This document shows, piece by piece, positions 12,850 through 23,213 of a stretch of DNA of 64,000 bases (its first letter is position 1; every line of letters starts with the position of its first letter). The notes under the pieces were generated by a model. That model made no database searches and was not told the DNA's origin. It saw only the letters and a list, made by a program, of their open reading frames with translations. Origin of the DNA: Siphonodentalium dalli (Eukaryota > Mollusca > Scaphopoda > Gadilida > Siphonodentaliidae); contig CP136069.1 of the NCBI GenBank assembly GCA_032622095.1, forward strand, positions 4,822,976 to 4,886,975, read 5' to 3'. A program made the position numbers and the translations under genes.

Positions 12850-13016
12850 CTACACTGCCCGATATGTGGGAGAGGACCATTACTATCGGTAGTGCCGGTA
12901 AAACATTCCAAGCAACTGGTCTCAAGATGGGATGGGCGGTCGCTCCCCACCATCTCATGTTCGGTCCACACGTCTTACATCAGAACTCTCTCTATACACT
13001 CCCCACATCCTCACAG
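12850..13016 (+). CDS. KYAT3: KYAT3-like exon D (PLP-lysine exon)
   Basis: Two bases plus 55 codons, (A)TLPDMWERTITIGSAGKTF to YTLPTSSQ, after 'atttcag' and before 'gttagt'. SAGKTF carries the lysine expected to form the internal aldimine with PLP. The following ATGLKMGW has Leu where I remember Trp in many relatives (TGWK), a possible lineage difference. Phase 2 at the start and 0 at the end fits its neighbours. Confidence 0.93.
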
Positions 13017-13045
13017 GTTAGTAGCTCTTCCAAATTGATGCCACC

Positions 13046-13135
13046 CATATAGAGCCCCATACTGATACAGGCAGACGACATTCAGCTGTGGATGCTTCTC
13101 TTTGTATGAGGCTCCCTGTGGGAGGTTCTAGCTCC
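13046..13135. repeat. short 'gccccata...gaggctccctgtggg' repeat
   Basis: A ~90-bp element with the words 'gccccata', 'cagacgaca' and 'gaggctccctgtggg'. The same order of words recurs at 63209-63295 and 63324-63412, with TTAA-type ends, and inverted at about 31945-32003. Confidence 0.5.
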
Positions 13136-13167
13136 ACACTCTAATATCAGGTCCACATGTATTAAAA

Positions 13168-14285
13168 CAGGGTACCCGCGACTCCTTGAATATCCTTGAA
13201 AACCCTGGAATTAGAAAATGAGTTTGCAAGGACCCTTGAAAACCCTGGAATTCTCAACCCCTCCTTGAAAACCCTGGAAAAATCCAATTCTCGCCGATCA
13301 TGTAATGAAGTTAAATAAATATAACTCGCAGTGCTCCGTAATACGGAACCAAGAAGAGTAACACTTTGGTAATTTCCGCTGGGTTCCGTCTGTTTACGTC
13401 GGTTCATTTAGACTTGTGCATGCTGATGTAAGCGGCTCTCTGATTGGTTGTCACTACTTCGGTTCTCTATTTTCCACTAATCATGTCGCGCATACCATTG
13501 AAGATGTGTTAGTGTAGGAATACGTGATGCGGCCGGGGAAAACCCTGCGCTATTTTTCGCTTTCGTCTGCAGACAATAAAACAAAATAATCATATTGCCC
13601 AGCGGAAAGTGCAAATATAATCCAAACTGGAAAACAAACACAAATTATAGTAATTGGCTTGAAGCCGTAGAAGGCAATATATTTTTGGCGAGATGTCGTA
13701 TGTGCAGAAAAGATATCGATGTAAGCAACATGGGCGAGTCTGTGTTAAAATCTCACACACCGTCCGCCAAACATAATAAAGCTTGCCAAGAAAGACAATC
13801 AAATACTAATCTTCAGAATCTCTTTCGTTCACAAGAACCAAGTTCTACCAGTAGTACTAGCCCTATAATTTCAACAGCAAGTCAAGCAACATCAGCATTA
13901 GCCTGTCTAGGTGTGACTTCAAGTGATGTTTTGAAAGCAGAACTAATGTGGAGTGTTAAAACAGTTACCAGCCACTTTGGGTGGAACAGTTGTGTATCTA
14001 TTGGAGAAACTTTCCGATTAATGTTTCCCGATAGCGACATTGCCAAGCAATTCTCAATTGGAGAGAACATAGTGATGTATTTCAGTGTGTTCTGACTGGG
14101 TATGTACCTCGAACATAAGATCTTAGATAAGAAACAAGGTTCAATACTATTTACATATTGATTATTGACACATGACTGTCCTTGAAAACCCTTGAAATTT
14201 GAGTATATGCCTCCTTGAATTTTGGCCCCCTTACACTCACTTTAAAACCCTTGAATTTCATATGAAAATAGGTGCAGGAACCCTG
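13168..14285. mobile_element. degraded hAT-like element
   Basis: The left end 'cagggtacccgcgactcc' and right end 'gcaggaaccctg' form imperfect CAGGG...CCCTG termini typical of hAT elements. Both subterminal parts carry repeated 'ccttgaaaaccc' words (13190-13280 and 14180-14265). The interior holds the transposase remnant at 13595-14095. I found no convincing target-site duplication. Confidence 0.5.
13595..14095 (+). pseudogene. hAT-type transposase N-terminal remnant with zinc finger
   Basis: A 166-codon open frame without a good ATG at its start. It begins KCKYNPNW, then NWLEAVEGNIFLARCRMC, SVLKSHTPSAKHNKAC, a Ser/Thr-rich linker, then AELMWSVKTVTSHFGWNSC and ETFRLMFPDSDIAKQF. The C-x2-C...H-x4-H spacing and the following Leu/Trp-rich segment resemble the BED/TTF-type finger and early core of hAT transposases in invertebrates, as I recall them. 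The DDE core is missing: the frame ends 16 codons after FPDSDI, so this is an internally deleted remnant. Confidence 0.55.
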
Positions 14286-14344
14286 TAAAATTTTTGCATG
14301 CATGTTCTCCATCATGACTGCTTTCAAAAGTGGAAAATGATGTA

Positions 14345-14555
14345 CAGTAATGCCCTAAATAATCGACTCCTTAACCACAGCAGAATTATGGGTAACTTTT
14401 CAGGATTTAGTCGGAAATATGGCTTGTTGCCATTCATCGGAAACGTCTCACAGAGCTTTCCGGTGAATGGCAACAAGCCATATTTCCGACTAAATGCTGA
14501 AAAATTGCTCTTGATTCTGCTGTGGTTAAGGAGTCGATTATTTAGGGCATAACTG
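14345..14555. mobile_element. TA-flanked foldback MITE
   Basis: A ~211-bp almost complete palindrome that begins 'cagtaatgccctaaataatc' and ends with its complement '...gggcataactg', flanked by TA on both sides. Each arm is ~100 bp around a short loop. Relatives lie at 18642, 27295, 35160 and 56207, with half copies at 55894 and 62392. CAGT ends and a TA target suit Tc1/mariner-type mobilisation (inference). Confidence 0.75.
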
Positions 14556-15295
14556 TATTTCATTGAATTATCCTTATTGATATGGAAATGTGGGGGTTTT
14601 TTTTGTCCATCTCAACCATGGGTTATCGGATCTGAATGAAATTTGCTATGGATGTTCGCCATCATGACATGCTTTCGAAGAGGGGCAAATGACATTGTTC
14701 GCTTTCTCCGTTCTACATTTATCCTTTCCTTTATAAGGAATTGTTGGTTTTTTGTCCATTCGCAGCTGCATCCACGCAGATATCTCAGCCATGGGTTATC
14801 GGATCTGAATGAGATTTGATATGGATGTTCACTATCATGCTTTCAGAGGGGCAAATGACGTTCACGTTTTCCATTCTAGAGTTCTCTTTCTTTGTTGATC
14901 TGGAAATTATATTGTTTTTTTGTCCGTCGACATAGATATTTATTTCAGCCATGGGTTATTGATCTGAATGTAATTTGATCTGAATGTAATTCGGTATGGA
15001 CGTTCGCCATCACAACCGCTTTCAAAAGAGTACCCAATGACCTTGTTTGAATTTTTTTGCCTGAGTTATGGCCCTTCGTTCATCAATTTTCTCTTGATAT
15101 TTTCTGTCCGGCTTGATAACTCAAATAAATATCCCGATTTTTTTTGCCTGAGTTATTGTTCTTAGTTTGGCAATTTTTCACGCGTTTTGTCCAAAATTAT
15201 GTTTTTAGCCATTTTTTTAATGACTTATTTTACGAAGGACAGAATTGCAGAGGTCCTCAGAATTTGGGTTCTTACCTACCCATAATTGAATTTTC
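14556..15295. other. intron with dispersed repeat
   Basis: Three diverged copies of a ~200-bp unit containing 'cagccatgggttat' and 'gatctgaatg' (about 14610, 14790 and 14945). The unit is related to the 'cgtctgtcc' repeats at 7860, 29030 and 33850. No exon is recognised. Confidence 0.5.
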
Positions 15296-15612
15296 CACTG
15301 TGGGGGTATGCCAGCACTGTGGGGCCAGTACTGTGGGGGGTATGCCAGCACCATGGGGTGTGCCAGCACCGTGGGGGTATGCCAGCACTGTGGGGTATGC
15401 CAGCACCGTGGGGTATGCCACCTCTTTGGGGCCAGCACTGTGGGTGTGCCAGCACCGTGGGGTATGCCAGCACCATGGGGTATGCCAGCACCGTGGGTGT
15501 GCCAGCACTGGGGTATGTCAGCATCGTGGGGTGTGCCAGCACTGTGGGGTATGTCAGCACTGTGGGGTGTGTCAGCACTGTGGGGTGTGTCAGCACCGTG
15601 GGGGTATGCCAA
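15296..15612. repeat. 18-bp minisatellite
   Basis: About 17 copies of an ~18-bp unit of the type 'tgccagcaccgtggggta', ending 38 bp before a duplicated exon. The unit is a multiple of three, so several frames on both strands stay open; these are not genes. Confidence 0.85.
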
Positions 15613-15649
15613 CCCCTCCAGTGCAACCTCTTGTTTTGATTACCCTCAG

Positions 15650-15759
15650 GAAGCGATAGCATCATGTTTTGAGAGAGAACAGCCTAACCTTGGTAGTGTA
15701 GAGAAATGTTACTTCCATCAAATGCCACCCTTACTGCTTCCAAAACGAGATCGACTGGC
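15650..15759 (+). pseudogene. truncated duplicate of KYAT3-like exon E
   Basis: The 110 bp from 'gaagcgatagc' differ from the start of the exon at 16601 at only two positions, both silent third positions (gaa/gag and gta/gtg). The copy begins at the splice boundary after 'ttaccctcag' and then breaks off into unrelated sequence without a donor. If spliced in, translation would run on to a stop at 15920-15922, giving a protein that lacks the substrate-binding C-terminal domain. Either a recent partial exon duplication or an alternative terminal exon. Confidence 0.75.
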
Positions 15760-16319
15760 TATTCTTTATCTCGAGGATTCGTCATCGGGAATATTTTTAA
15801 CTGATGATGATATCGGTGAAATTTTGATTTTAACATATTACACATCTCCTTATGACTACATATGCATACACTATCTATTTTTCTCCTTCTACAACATACA
15901 TGTATACTATTTAAATATCTAATTTAACCCTTTGGCTATAAACTTCATTCGGCCTATTGCATACGCTCCTAATTACTTTCTAAAATGTTAATGGCCCAAC
16001 ATCAGGTTACGGTCTTTGTACTCCCATTTGTTAACTGTGATGGCAGTGTTTTTGCTGTGATTTATAACTATATATACTAATTAGACCCCTTGCAAAACTC
16101 TTCATCGTAGTTATCACATGGCATACACAGCCTTTATGTGAGCAGCATTTCTAATTTTATACTCCGCCGCTAAGCTACCAATTATCTTCTGTACATTTAA
16201 TTGACATACTATTAGGGTACTTGTAGCCTACTGCACGGTATGTATCCAGGAAATATCATTGCTTGTATGCATACCAGTGGTTTAGAGCCTACCTATGGTC
16301 TAGCGACATTCCTAGCAAC

Positions 16320-16571
16320 CAAGCATTGAAATAGCATGTCTGTCATTTGCAGAATGAGGTCCCCAGAGGGTGAATTTAGTGATGCTACCCGCATAGCGGG
16401 CTAACATCACCAAATTCACCCTCTGGTACCTCATTCTGCTTACACCTCAGCAGAATGAGGTTCCCAGAGGGTGAATTTGGTGATGCTAGCCCGCTATGCG
16501 GGGTAGCATCACTAAATTCTCCCTCTGGGGACCTCATTCTGCAAATGACAGACACGCTATTTCAAGGCTTG
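16320..16571. mobile_element. coreless hairpin-ended MITE with perfect 8-bp target duplication
   Basis: Two hairpins of the 'gcagaatgaggt' family stand back to back without the ~210-bp core of the 6720 copy. The ends are 'caagcattgaaatag' and 'ctatttcaaggcttg'. Exact 8-bp flanks 'ctagcaac' (16312-16319 and 16572-16579) identify the insertion unit and point to the hAT superfamily. Confidence 0.85.
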
Positions 16572-16600
16572 CTAGCAACCCTTGAATAATTTCACAACAG

Positions 16601-16793
16601 GAAGCGATAGCATCATGTTTTGAGAGAGAGCAGCCTAACCTTGGTAGTGTGGAGAAATGTTACTTCCATCAAATGCCACCCTTACTGCTTCCAAAACGAG
16701 ATCGACTGGCAAAAGCACTGAACGACATGGGTATCGTACCGACAGTGCCGGAAGGTGGTTACTTCATGCTGGCTGATATATCCAAATTCAAAA
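16601..16793 (+). CDS. KYAT3: KYAT3-like exon E
   Basis: Sixty-four codons plus one base, EAIASCFEREQPNLGSVEK to YFMLADISKFK, after 'cacaacag' and before 'gtaagt'. It contains VPEGGYFMLADIS, the segment around the substrate pocket of the small domain. The acceptor is weakly pyrimidine-rich and lies only 22 bp after the 8-bp flank of a MITE. This full copy, not the truncated one at 15650, has the donor needed for phase-1 joining to exon F. Confidence 0.92.
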
Positions 16794-17171
16794 GTAAGTT
16801 TTATAGCGAGGAGATAGACAGTTCATTTCTAATTTAAAGATTAATTATGTACTTATTCGGGTTATTATTATTTTATTTATAAAATGATAAAATTGTTAAA
16901 GAATGTAAGAAACAATTATAAAAATGATAAAATTGTTAAAGAATATAAGAAAAAATTATAAAATTGTTATAGAATGTAAGAAAAAATAATATTAAATGAT
17001 AAACATTGTTAAAGAATGTAAGAAAAACAAAAAATGATGAAAATTGTTAAAGAATATAAGAAAAATTGATAAAAAACAATAAACAATTGTTAGGCCAATG
17101 CATTCTCTAATATATGCGAGGCAACCTATGGTCGACTCGCAATTATAAGAGAATGTATTGGCACAGGGTCT
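16794..17171. repeat. AT-rich tandem words and an isolated ~70-bp palindrome
   Basis: Bases 16870-17085 repeat 'aaaattgttaaagaatgtaag' with drift, the sequence that normally lies inside the TTAA-flanked elements. Bases 17094-17163 are a copy of their palindrome ('ccaatgcattctc'... and its complement) with centre 'gcaacctatggtcgac'. The outer TTAA ends are absent here. Confidence 0.6.
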
Positions 17172-18385
17172 TTAACCCTTTCAGTGCCAAGTCCGATTTT
17201 TGTATCAACCCATATTTCCTTGATCATTTTTCACATTTATTGATTATAATAATGTGATACATTGATGGAAAGAGCTCTAACTCTAAGAGCTCTTTCCATC
17301 AATGTATCACATTATTATAATCAATAAATGTGAAAAATGATCAAGGAAATATGGGTTGATACAAAAATCGGACTTGAGGATACATGTGTCATGGCCGCGA
17401 CGAGGAAGGATTGTCACTGGAATGATTGCTCGTTTATTTAATGTTTTGCGCGATTTGTAAATAGCTGCTAGGCGATGGACAATTTCATAATGTGCCGAGT
17501 GGTTTTGCCGTGAGCATGGAACTTCATTCTAGTGTTGTCTTGAACTCTGCCGACAGTAATTCGTGACATTTCAGCCGGCTTCATTTGCCGCCAATGCACG
17601 GAGTTAGGGAAGGCCGCAGCCATGTTGGATTTTTAAAATAATTTTTGTGTGTTTATTTTTAAATATTTTATTTCGGACTAGTTTTAGTCAATGTCAATTT
17701 TATTGTGCTGGTGCAGTTGAAGAGTGTGAAATGTGTTATATTCATCATTCTGCCACTGTGGACTTTTAATGGGAGCCTGGATCTTCGTTGTGTACATGCG
17801 TTACACCAACTCTATCATGGTGGATTTTATGTATACAGAGTTTCGCAGTGTACCGATCTGAATATGCGCTACACCTTGCTTTGGATACAGAGTTTCGCAG
17901 TGCTCCGGTCTGAATATGTGTTTATGCATTGGCCTCAAAAAAGCATGGACTTTTATGTATAACAGAGTTTCGCGGTTCACTGAACTGAATATGAGTTTAT
18001 CTCATTGCCTGGTGTACAGAGTTTCGCGGTTCACTGATCTGAATATGCGTCGATACATTCACTTTACCATGGAAGAGCTTGCCCAGGTGTACAGAGTTTC
18101 GCTGGTGAATTGTTCTCTGAAAGACTCGGTGCCTTGTGTGATGACAGTTCACGTTTCATACCCTCCATAAACAATTCTTTCGGAACTTTCGGACTCACAT
18201 TCTGCGCTATTGTACCAGCTCTGTAAAAAATTGTGCAGGACTACATGTTTTAAGGAACTATCTTTGTTTTATATTGATATTTATAGTCTTTTTACATGTA
18301 TTACCCCATATGGGGGTGCGTCGTAAAATCATCGGCGGAATCTAAATAAACCATACCATACCATACTTGGCACTGAAAGGGTTAA
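17172..18385. mobile_element. TTAA-flanked piggyBac-like element with a 189-bp palindrome
   Basis: The element runs from TTAACCCTTTCAGTGCCA to the complement '...ggcactgaaagggttaa'. Just inside the left end, 17188-17376 is a near-perfect palindrome whose arms read 'caagtccgatttttgtatc' inward. The rest (17380-18370) holds five 'acagagtttcgc' words with similar spacing (about 17839, 17887, 17962, 18015, 18098). No transposase is recognised. TTAA target sites with CCCTTT termini are characteristic of piggyBac-type elements. Confidence 0.7.
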
Positions 18386-19352
18386 AGAATTCACCTCTTG
18401 TAATCCAATGAGTATTATGCAATGAAAGAAAACATTTAAACCCCAATACCATCAGTAAACACATATTCAATTTCATAAATGCTCAATCACACCACCATGC
18501 CACAACCATATCTATAACACCACCATGCCACAAGCATATCTATCATAGTATGGTACACATAGTGTCGACGTCCAGATTGGCCACTCATCGCTCAACTATA
18601 CAGCAATCCAATATTCTAACTGAACTAGTGTGTGACATATACAGTAATGCCCCAATTAATCGACTCCATAACCACAGCAGAATTATGGGTAATTTTTCAG
18701 GATTTAGTCGGAAATATGGCAACACTCTGACTAAATCCTGAAAAATTACCCATAATTCTGCTGTGGTTATGGAGTCGATTAATTGGGGCATTACTGTATA
18801 TGTCACACGGTATTTCAGCGAGACATTCTATTCCATGTTAATATACATGTAGATTATATTGCGGGTCCCTTTGGTCACGCTATATATTTATAATGAAATT
18901 CTTATCCTTTGCCTACAATAGAAAGCGTTTCTCAAAATGGACCTCTGTGCATGTGCGAAGAAACAAACCCCCTGTCACCAACTTGGCTGCTAAAGTCAGA
19001 GGTATGAACATGTGACTCATTCGTAGATGCACAATTCTAGTTATTTTTTGCTTTGATCGCCAAATTTCGAACAAAATTTACTTCCCATTTTCTACGCATG
19101 CGCGAAGAAACAGACCCTCTCATCAGTTTGTCTGTCAAAGTCACATGGGTAAACATGTGAGGCGTGTGTTCAAAGTAGAAGTGCAACTCTAGTTGATATG
19201 TGCGTTTATTGAGCTGTAATTTCGTGTCAAATATCGTATGATTTCCAGACCGGTATTCCGGTCTCCCGGGATATAGGAATATAAGGATTGGACCGATATT
19301 CCGGTCTCTCGGGTTCAAAGGGTTAATAATAATTAACATTTGTTATTTACAG
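18386..19352. mobile_element. intron with TA-flanked foldback MITE (18642-18796) and a half TTAA element
   Basis: A shortened (155-bp) foldback MITE lies at 18642-18796, from 'cagtaatgccccaattaatc' to its complement, inside a larger inverted repeat ('gtgtgacatatacag' ... 'ctgtatatgtcacac'). Bases 19225-19325 carry 'gaccggtattccggtct' repeats and end in 'tcaaagggttaa', like one end of a TTAA-type element. Two 'tgcgcgaagaaacaga'-like words (18955, 19090) mark a diverged duplication. Confidence 0.6.
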
Positions 19353-19426
19353 GCATGAATTTACCACTAGATGATACAGATGATGCCTTTGACGTGAGAT
19401 TCATTCGATGGATGACTAAAGAAAAG
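19353..19426 (+). CDS. KYAT3: KYAT3-like exon F
   Basis: Two bases plus 24 codons, (S)MNLPLDDTDDAFDVRFIRWMTKEK, after 'atttacag' and before 'gtttgt'. The DxxFDVRFIRWMTKEK segment matches the conserved 'YD..F.KWM.K.K' helix of the family. Phase fits exon E (1) and exon G (0). Confidence 0.9.
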
Positions 19427-19454
19427 GTTTGTGTCTGCATAAGAGGAAAATGCT

Positions 19455-19985
19455 CAAGTCTCCGTTATGTTAGCTTATTACTCCGTTATGTTAGCTTATT
19501 ACTCCATTATGTTAGCTTATTACTCCGTTATGTTTTACTTATTACTCCATTATGTTAGCTTATTACTCCATTATGTTAGCGTATTACTCTGTTATGTTTT
19601 ACTTATTACTTCGTTATGTTAGCTTATTACTCCGTTATGTTAACTTATTACTCCGTTATGTTAGCTTATTACTCCGTTATGTTAACTTATTACTCAGTTA
19701 TGTTAACTTATTACTCCGTTATGTTAACTTATTACTCCGTTATGTTAGCTTATTACTCCGTTATGTTAGCTTATTACTCTGTTATGTTAGCTTTACTCCG
19801 TTATGTTAGCTTATTACTCCGTTATGTTAGCTTATTACTCCGTTATGTTAGCTTATTACTCTGTTATGTTAACTTATTACTCCGTTATGTTAACTTATTA
19901 CTCCGTTATGTTAAAATATTACTCCGTTATGTTAGCTTAATACTCCATTATGTTAGCTTATTACTCCGTTATGTTAGCTTATTCC
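19455..19985. repeat. 21-bp minisatellite beside exon F
   Basis: About 25 copies of a 21-bp unit 'ttattactccgttatgttag(c)', starting some 30 bp after the exon F donor. Its length is a multiple of three and it lacks stops in some frames, which produces long but meaningless reading frames. Confidence 0.9.
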
Positions 19986-20539
19986 AAATCATCCCCAAAT
20001 CAAATTGAATACAATCTCTCATAAAAAGAAAATTTAAAGATGCATAATCCGAATTTCCGCTCCCAAATTACTATTTCCTTGGCTTCGGGGGTAAAAAATA
20101 TTTGATTCGAGTCGAGGAACCCACCCATCAAAGCTCAGTGTTATCTGATATCGATGTTTTAAATCTATTATTTTTCACCACTGATAATTTTAAGTGGCCC
20201 AGTAAAAGTCGACAAGAAGACTTTCTCTGACCAAATTGCGGATGAAGATGGATAACTCTGAAATCAAGTGGCTTTTTTGTGTCGGATATTTAACAAACTG
20301 GCAAAATTTCGTTGAACCAAATGTTCATAAATAACAGGTTTTGGGCAATTTTATGCAATAGTTGACTGTGGTTAGCACTATTTTTGGGCAATTACTCGAT
20401 TCTGATAACTAAAGCGGCATTTCAAAATTTTTTGTTGTTGTTGGAATCTGATGATTTGGGGACCATCGAATCAGATTGTGTACCTTTAATCAAAATTATA
20501 TTCTAACCTTTTGAACTGGCATCCAGCTTGTATAACAGC

Positions 20540-20851
20540 AGATATGATTTTAATTTTACATATTTAATAGAGAGTTGACAGCAGATATGATTTGTATTTA
20601 CACATTTAATACAGAGTTGACAGCAGATATGATTTTACATATTTAATAGAGAGTTGACAGCAGATATGATTTGTATTTACACATTTAATACAGAGTTGAC
20701 AGCAGATATGATTTTAATTTTACATATTTAATAGAGAGTTGACAGCAGATATGATTTGTATTTACACATTTAATACAGAGTTGACAGCAGATATGATTTT
20801 AATTTTACATATTTAATACAGAGTTGACAGCAGATATGATTTTAATTTTTA
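20540..20851. repeat. ~40-bp minisatellite ending in the exon G acceptor
   Basis: Alternating variants of a unit containing 'gagttgacagcagatatga' and 'tacatatttaata', about eight copies. The last copy ('gatatgattttaattttt') forms the pyrimidine stretch of the exon G acceptor, so the array runs into the splice site. Confidence 0.85.
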
Positions 20852-20854
20852 CAG

Positions 20855-20941
20855 AAACTGTCGGGAATCCCGCCATCAGTATTCTATTGCAGAGAACATA
20901 GAAGTCTTGGAGAGAACTTCATACGATTCTGCTTCATCAAG
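20855..20941 (+). CDS. KYAT3: KYAT3-like exon G
   Basis: Twenty-nine codons in phase 0, KLSGIPPSVFYCREHRSLGE to FIRFCFIK, after 'tttttacag' and before 'gtacgc'. The Arg of IRFCF is the residue that in this family binds the substrate alpha-carboxylate. Minisatellites lie on both sides; the right one repeats the exon's own donor. Confidence 0.93.
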
Positions 20942-21178
20942 GTACGCTATATATTATAACAATGGATAAGGTATGCTATATATATTATAACAATGGATAA
21001 GGTATGCTATATATTATAACAATGGATAAGGTATGCTATATATTATAACAATGGATAAGGTATGCTATATATTATAACAATGGATAAGGTATGCTATATA
21101 TTATAACAATGGATAAGGTATGCTATATATTATAACAATGGATAAGGTATGCTATATATTATAACAATGGATAAGGCC
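20940..21178. repeat. 29-bp minisatellite carrying a repeated splice donor
   Basis: About eight copies of a 29-31-bp unit 'ggtatgctatatattataac'+'aatggataa'. The first copy starts at the exon G donor (AAG|GTACGC), and the following copies each hold 'aag|gtatgc', a good 5' splice-site match. Each step adds a number of bases not divisible by three and the unit contains stop codons, so use of a later donor would break the frame. Confidence 0.85.
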
Positions 21179-21184
21179 AAACAA

Positions 21185-23211
21185 ATTTATATATTGTTTC
21201 AATGGCCTCAGCACATTAGATTTCAACCCACGTGTTTAAAGGGTGACTGTACACTAAATCCTGTCATTTAAGGACCATCTCCTTTTATACAAATTTTTGC
21301 AACAAATGAATGAATTTGAGCCATGGATTAGTGCAAAATACACTCATTTGCTCAGATGCAAACAAAATGGTAATTATAATGAAAACTAGGGGATTTCCCG
21401 TCAATATGACAGGTATATAAATGTTCTTCATTACTTTCTGGTCTCCACGGCCACACATCATTTCTATATTAGCAATGGATTGGTCATACTTCTCTTTCAC
21501 CGGAGGCGCGTGGGAACACTTTATTGAACTAAAACTGTATTTTTTACCCCCACCCTACCCCACATATATGCATGCACATTTGGAATGCAACAAAATCAAC
21601 TTGTTATTTTATTACTGTAATTACTAACTGATATAGACTCCATTTGGGAGCGTTTATTCAGTGGCGGAGAGGCCTACGGCCCCCTTTGTGTGCTATATAT
21701 ATGAGCCTATGGCTCGGGAACACTTTTTCACAGAAAAACTGTAGTTTCTACTACCACCCACATATATGCATGCGCATATGGAATGCAACAAAATCAACTT
21801 ATAGTTCTGTATTACTATTATATATAGTCCAGTATAACTGAAACAGAGCCTTTATTCAGCAACCGAGTGGACTGGAGCCCCTTTGTGCGCTTTGCGCACA
21901 TACATTATGATATTTTGAAACAGGCTCCCTTCGGGAGCTTTTATTCAGCAGTGTATATAGGCCTAAGGTCACAGGCCCTTGCACTGCGGCCCATTTGCCC
22001 ACTTCGCGCCCATTTTTAGATTCTATAAAACGTTATTTATCCCACAGGGTTAAAATAAAGACAAACAATGGAATGCGGTTTTAGCTACCTGTTTAGCAAA
22101 ACATAATTACAGGAAGCCGATACATGAATAATAATAAAAACAATTAACAATTTTTGAGGCGCAATAACCGCCGCCATCAAAAACAAACCCCGAAAGGTGG
22201 GGGGGGGGGGGGGGGGGGGGGGCAAAGACATCAACCCTGTGTGCTCTCCAACAACCACGAAAAATGGGAGGGAGGGAGGGTTTTCAAAAATTGGTGACCG
22301 TCTTCTTCGATCGATAAGTTGGAAAGAAAGTTGACACCGACCGCGCCGCTCACCCCTACGTGTAAAAATATAGTTCTCCCCATTCCTGCTCAAGAGTTAT
22401 CCCAATCGCTTCGTGGCCTAATTAACATTTTTCCCAAACTCTCGCGATTCATGATTATGTTGTCAATTTGTCCAAATACTTTATTTTATTTTGCTTACTT
22501 CTTTGGAATTCCATGCGGTATGGCGTATTGGTAGCATAGTGATCTATCGGTGAAATATTTCGCTACCGAACATGTTTGCGTTTCTAAAAGTTTCTGGTTT
22601 AAATCTCCGCATCTGTTTAACCCTTTGGGATAAAATACGTCGCTCTTATACGACTATGTTTTATCAATTTGCCGTCTTCCGTATATGTACTCCTTCGATT
22701 CCACACACAATGAACAACTTTCATAACAAAGACACAATCCATTACTTATATTAACACTGAAGTGGCATATTATAAGACCATTTAGCACCAATTTTCAACG
22801 ACGGTATAGAACGTTCTAGTATCGACTCTACACCCCATGCACTTCCACGGCAAAAGCAACATGCATTAATTATATTCACACTCAAACTGATCTGACAATT
22901 AATTTATAGCGCCCATTTTCAACAACTCTTTGGTAGAGCGCATCGAAATTTTGTCAATACAATAGCAACGCAAGTGTGGGTTTGTGTACGACGTCACATG
23001 ACGTCATTTCGACAAACATCATAAGAAATAGTGTCTACTTGGGTGCAAATACTGCATTTGGGGACTATGTTAGATCTCAGGTTTGCTTTGACCAATCGGC
23101 GTGAAATTTTGTGAGTCACCTTTTACGACACAATATAGACCGTGGTCCAAATTTGAGCTACATTGCACGCATGGTTGAAAAGTTATAAGCGTGCCAAAAG
23201 CGTGACCGAGT
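21185..23211. other. intron with tandem ~210-bp duplication and a poly-G tract
   Basis: Bases about 21505-21660 and 21715-21870 are copies of one unit (shared 'gggaacactt', 'acatatatgcatgc', 'atgcaacaaaatcaactt'); a third partial copy lies near 21930. An uninterrupted G run of over 20 bases lies at about 22198-22222. No coding exon is recognised in this part of the ~14-kb intron. Confidence 0.5.
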
Positions 23212-23213
23212 TA

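Noticed and set aside
15144-15922. Long overlapping reading frames on both strands (up to 204 codons)
   Set aside because: They are produced by an 18-bp minisatellite; only the 110 bp from 15650 is real exon-derived sequence.
19340-20008. Leu/Tyr-rich repeat proteins of 72-130 residues
   Set aside because: Translation of a 21-bp minisatellite in the intron after exon F; no domain or start context.
22198-22222. Long poly-G run (and poly-C at 57190-57215)
   Set aside because: Simple homopolymer; its length is unreliable in assemblies and no function can be argued.
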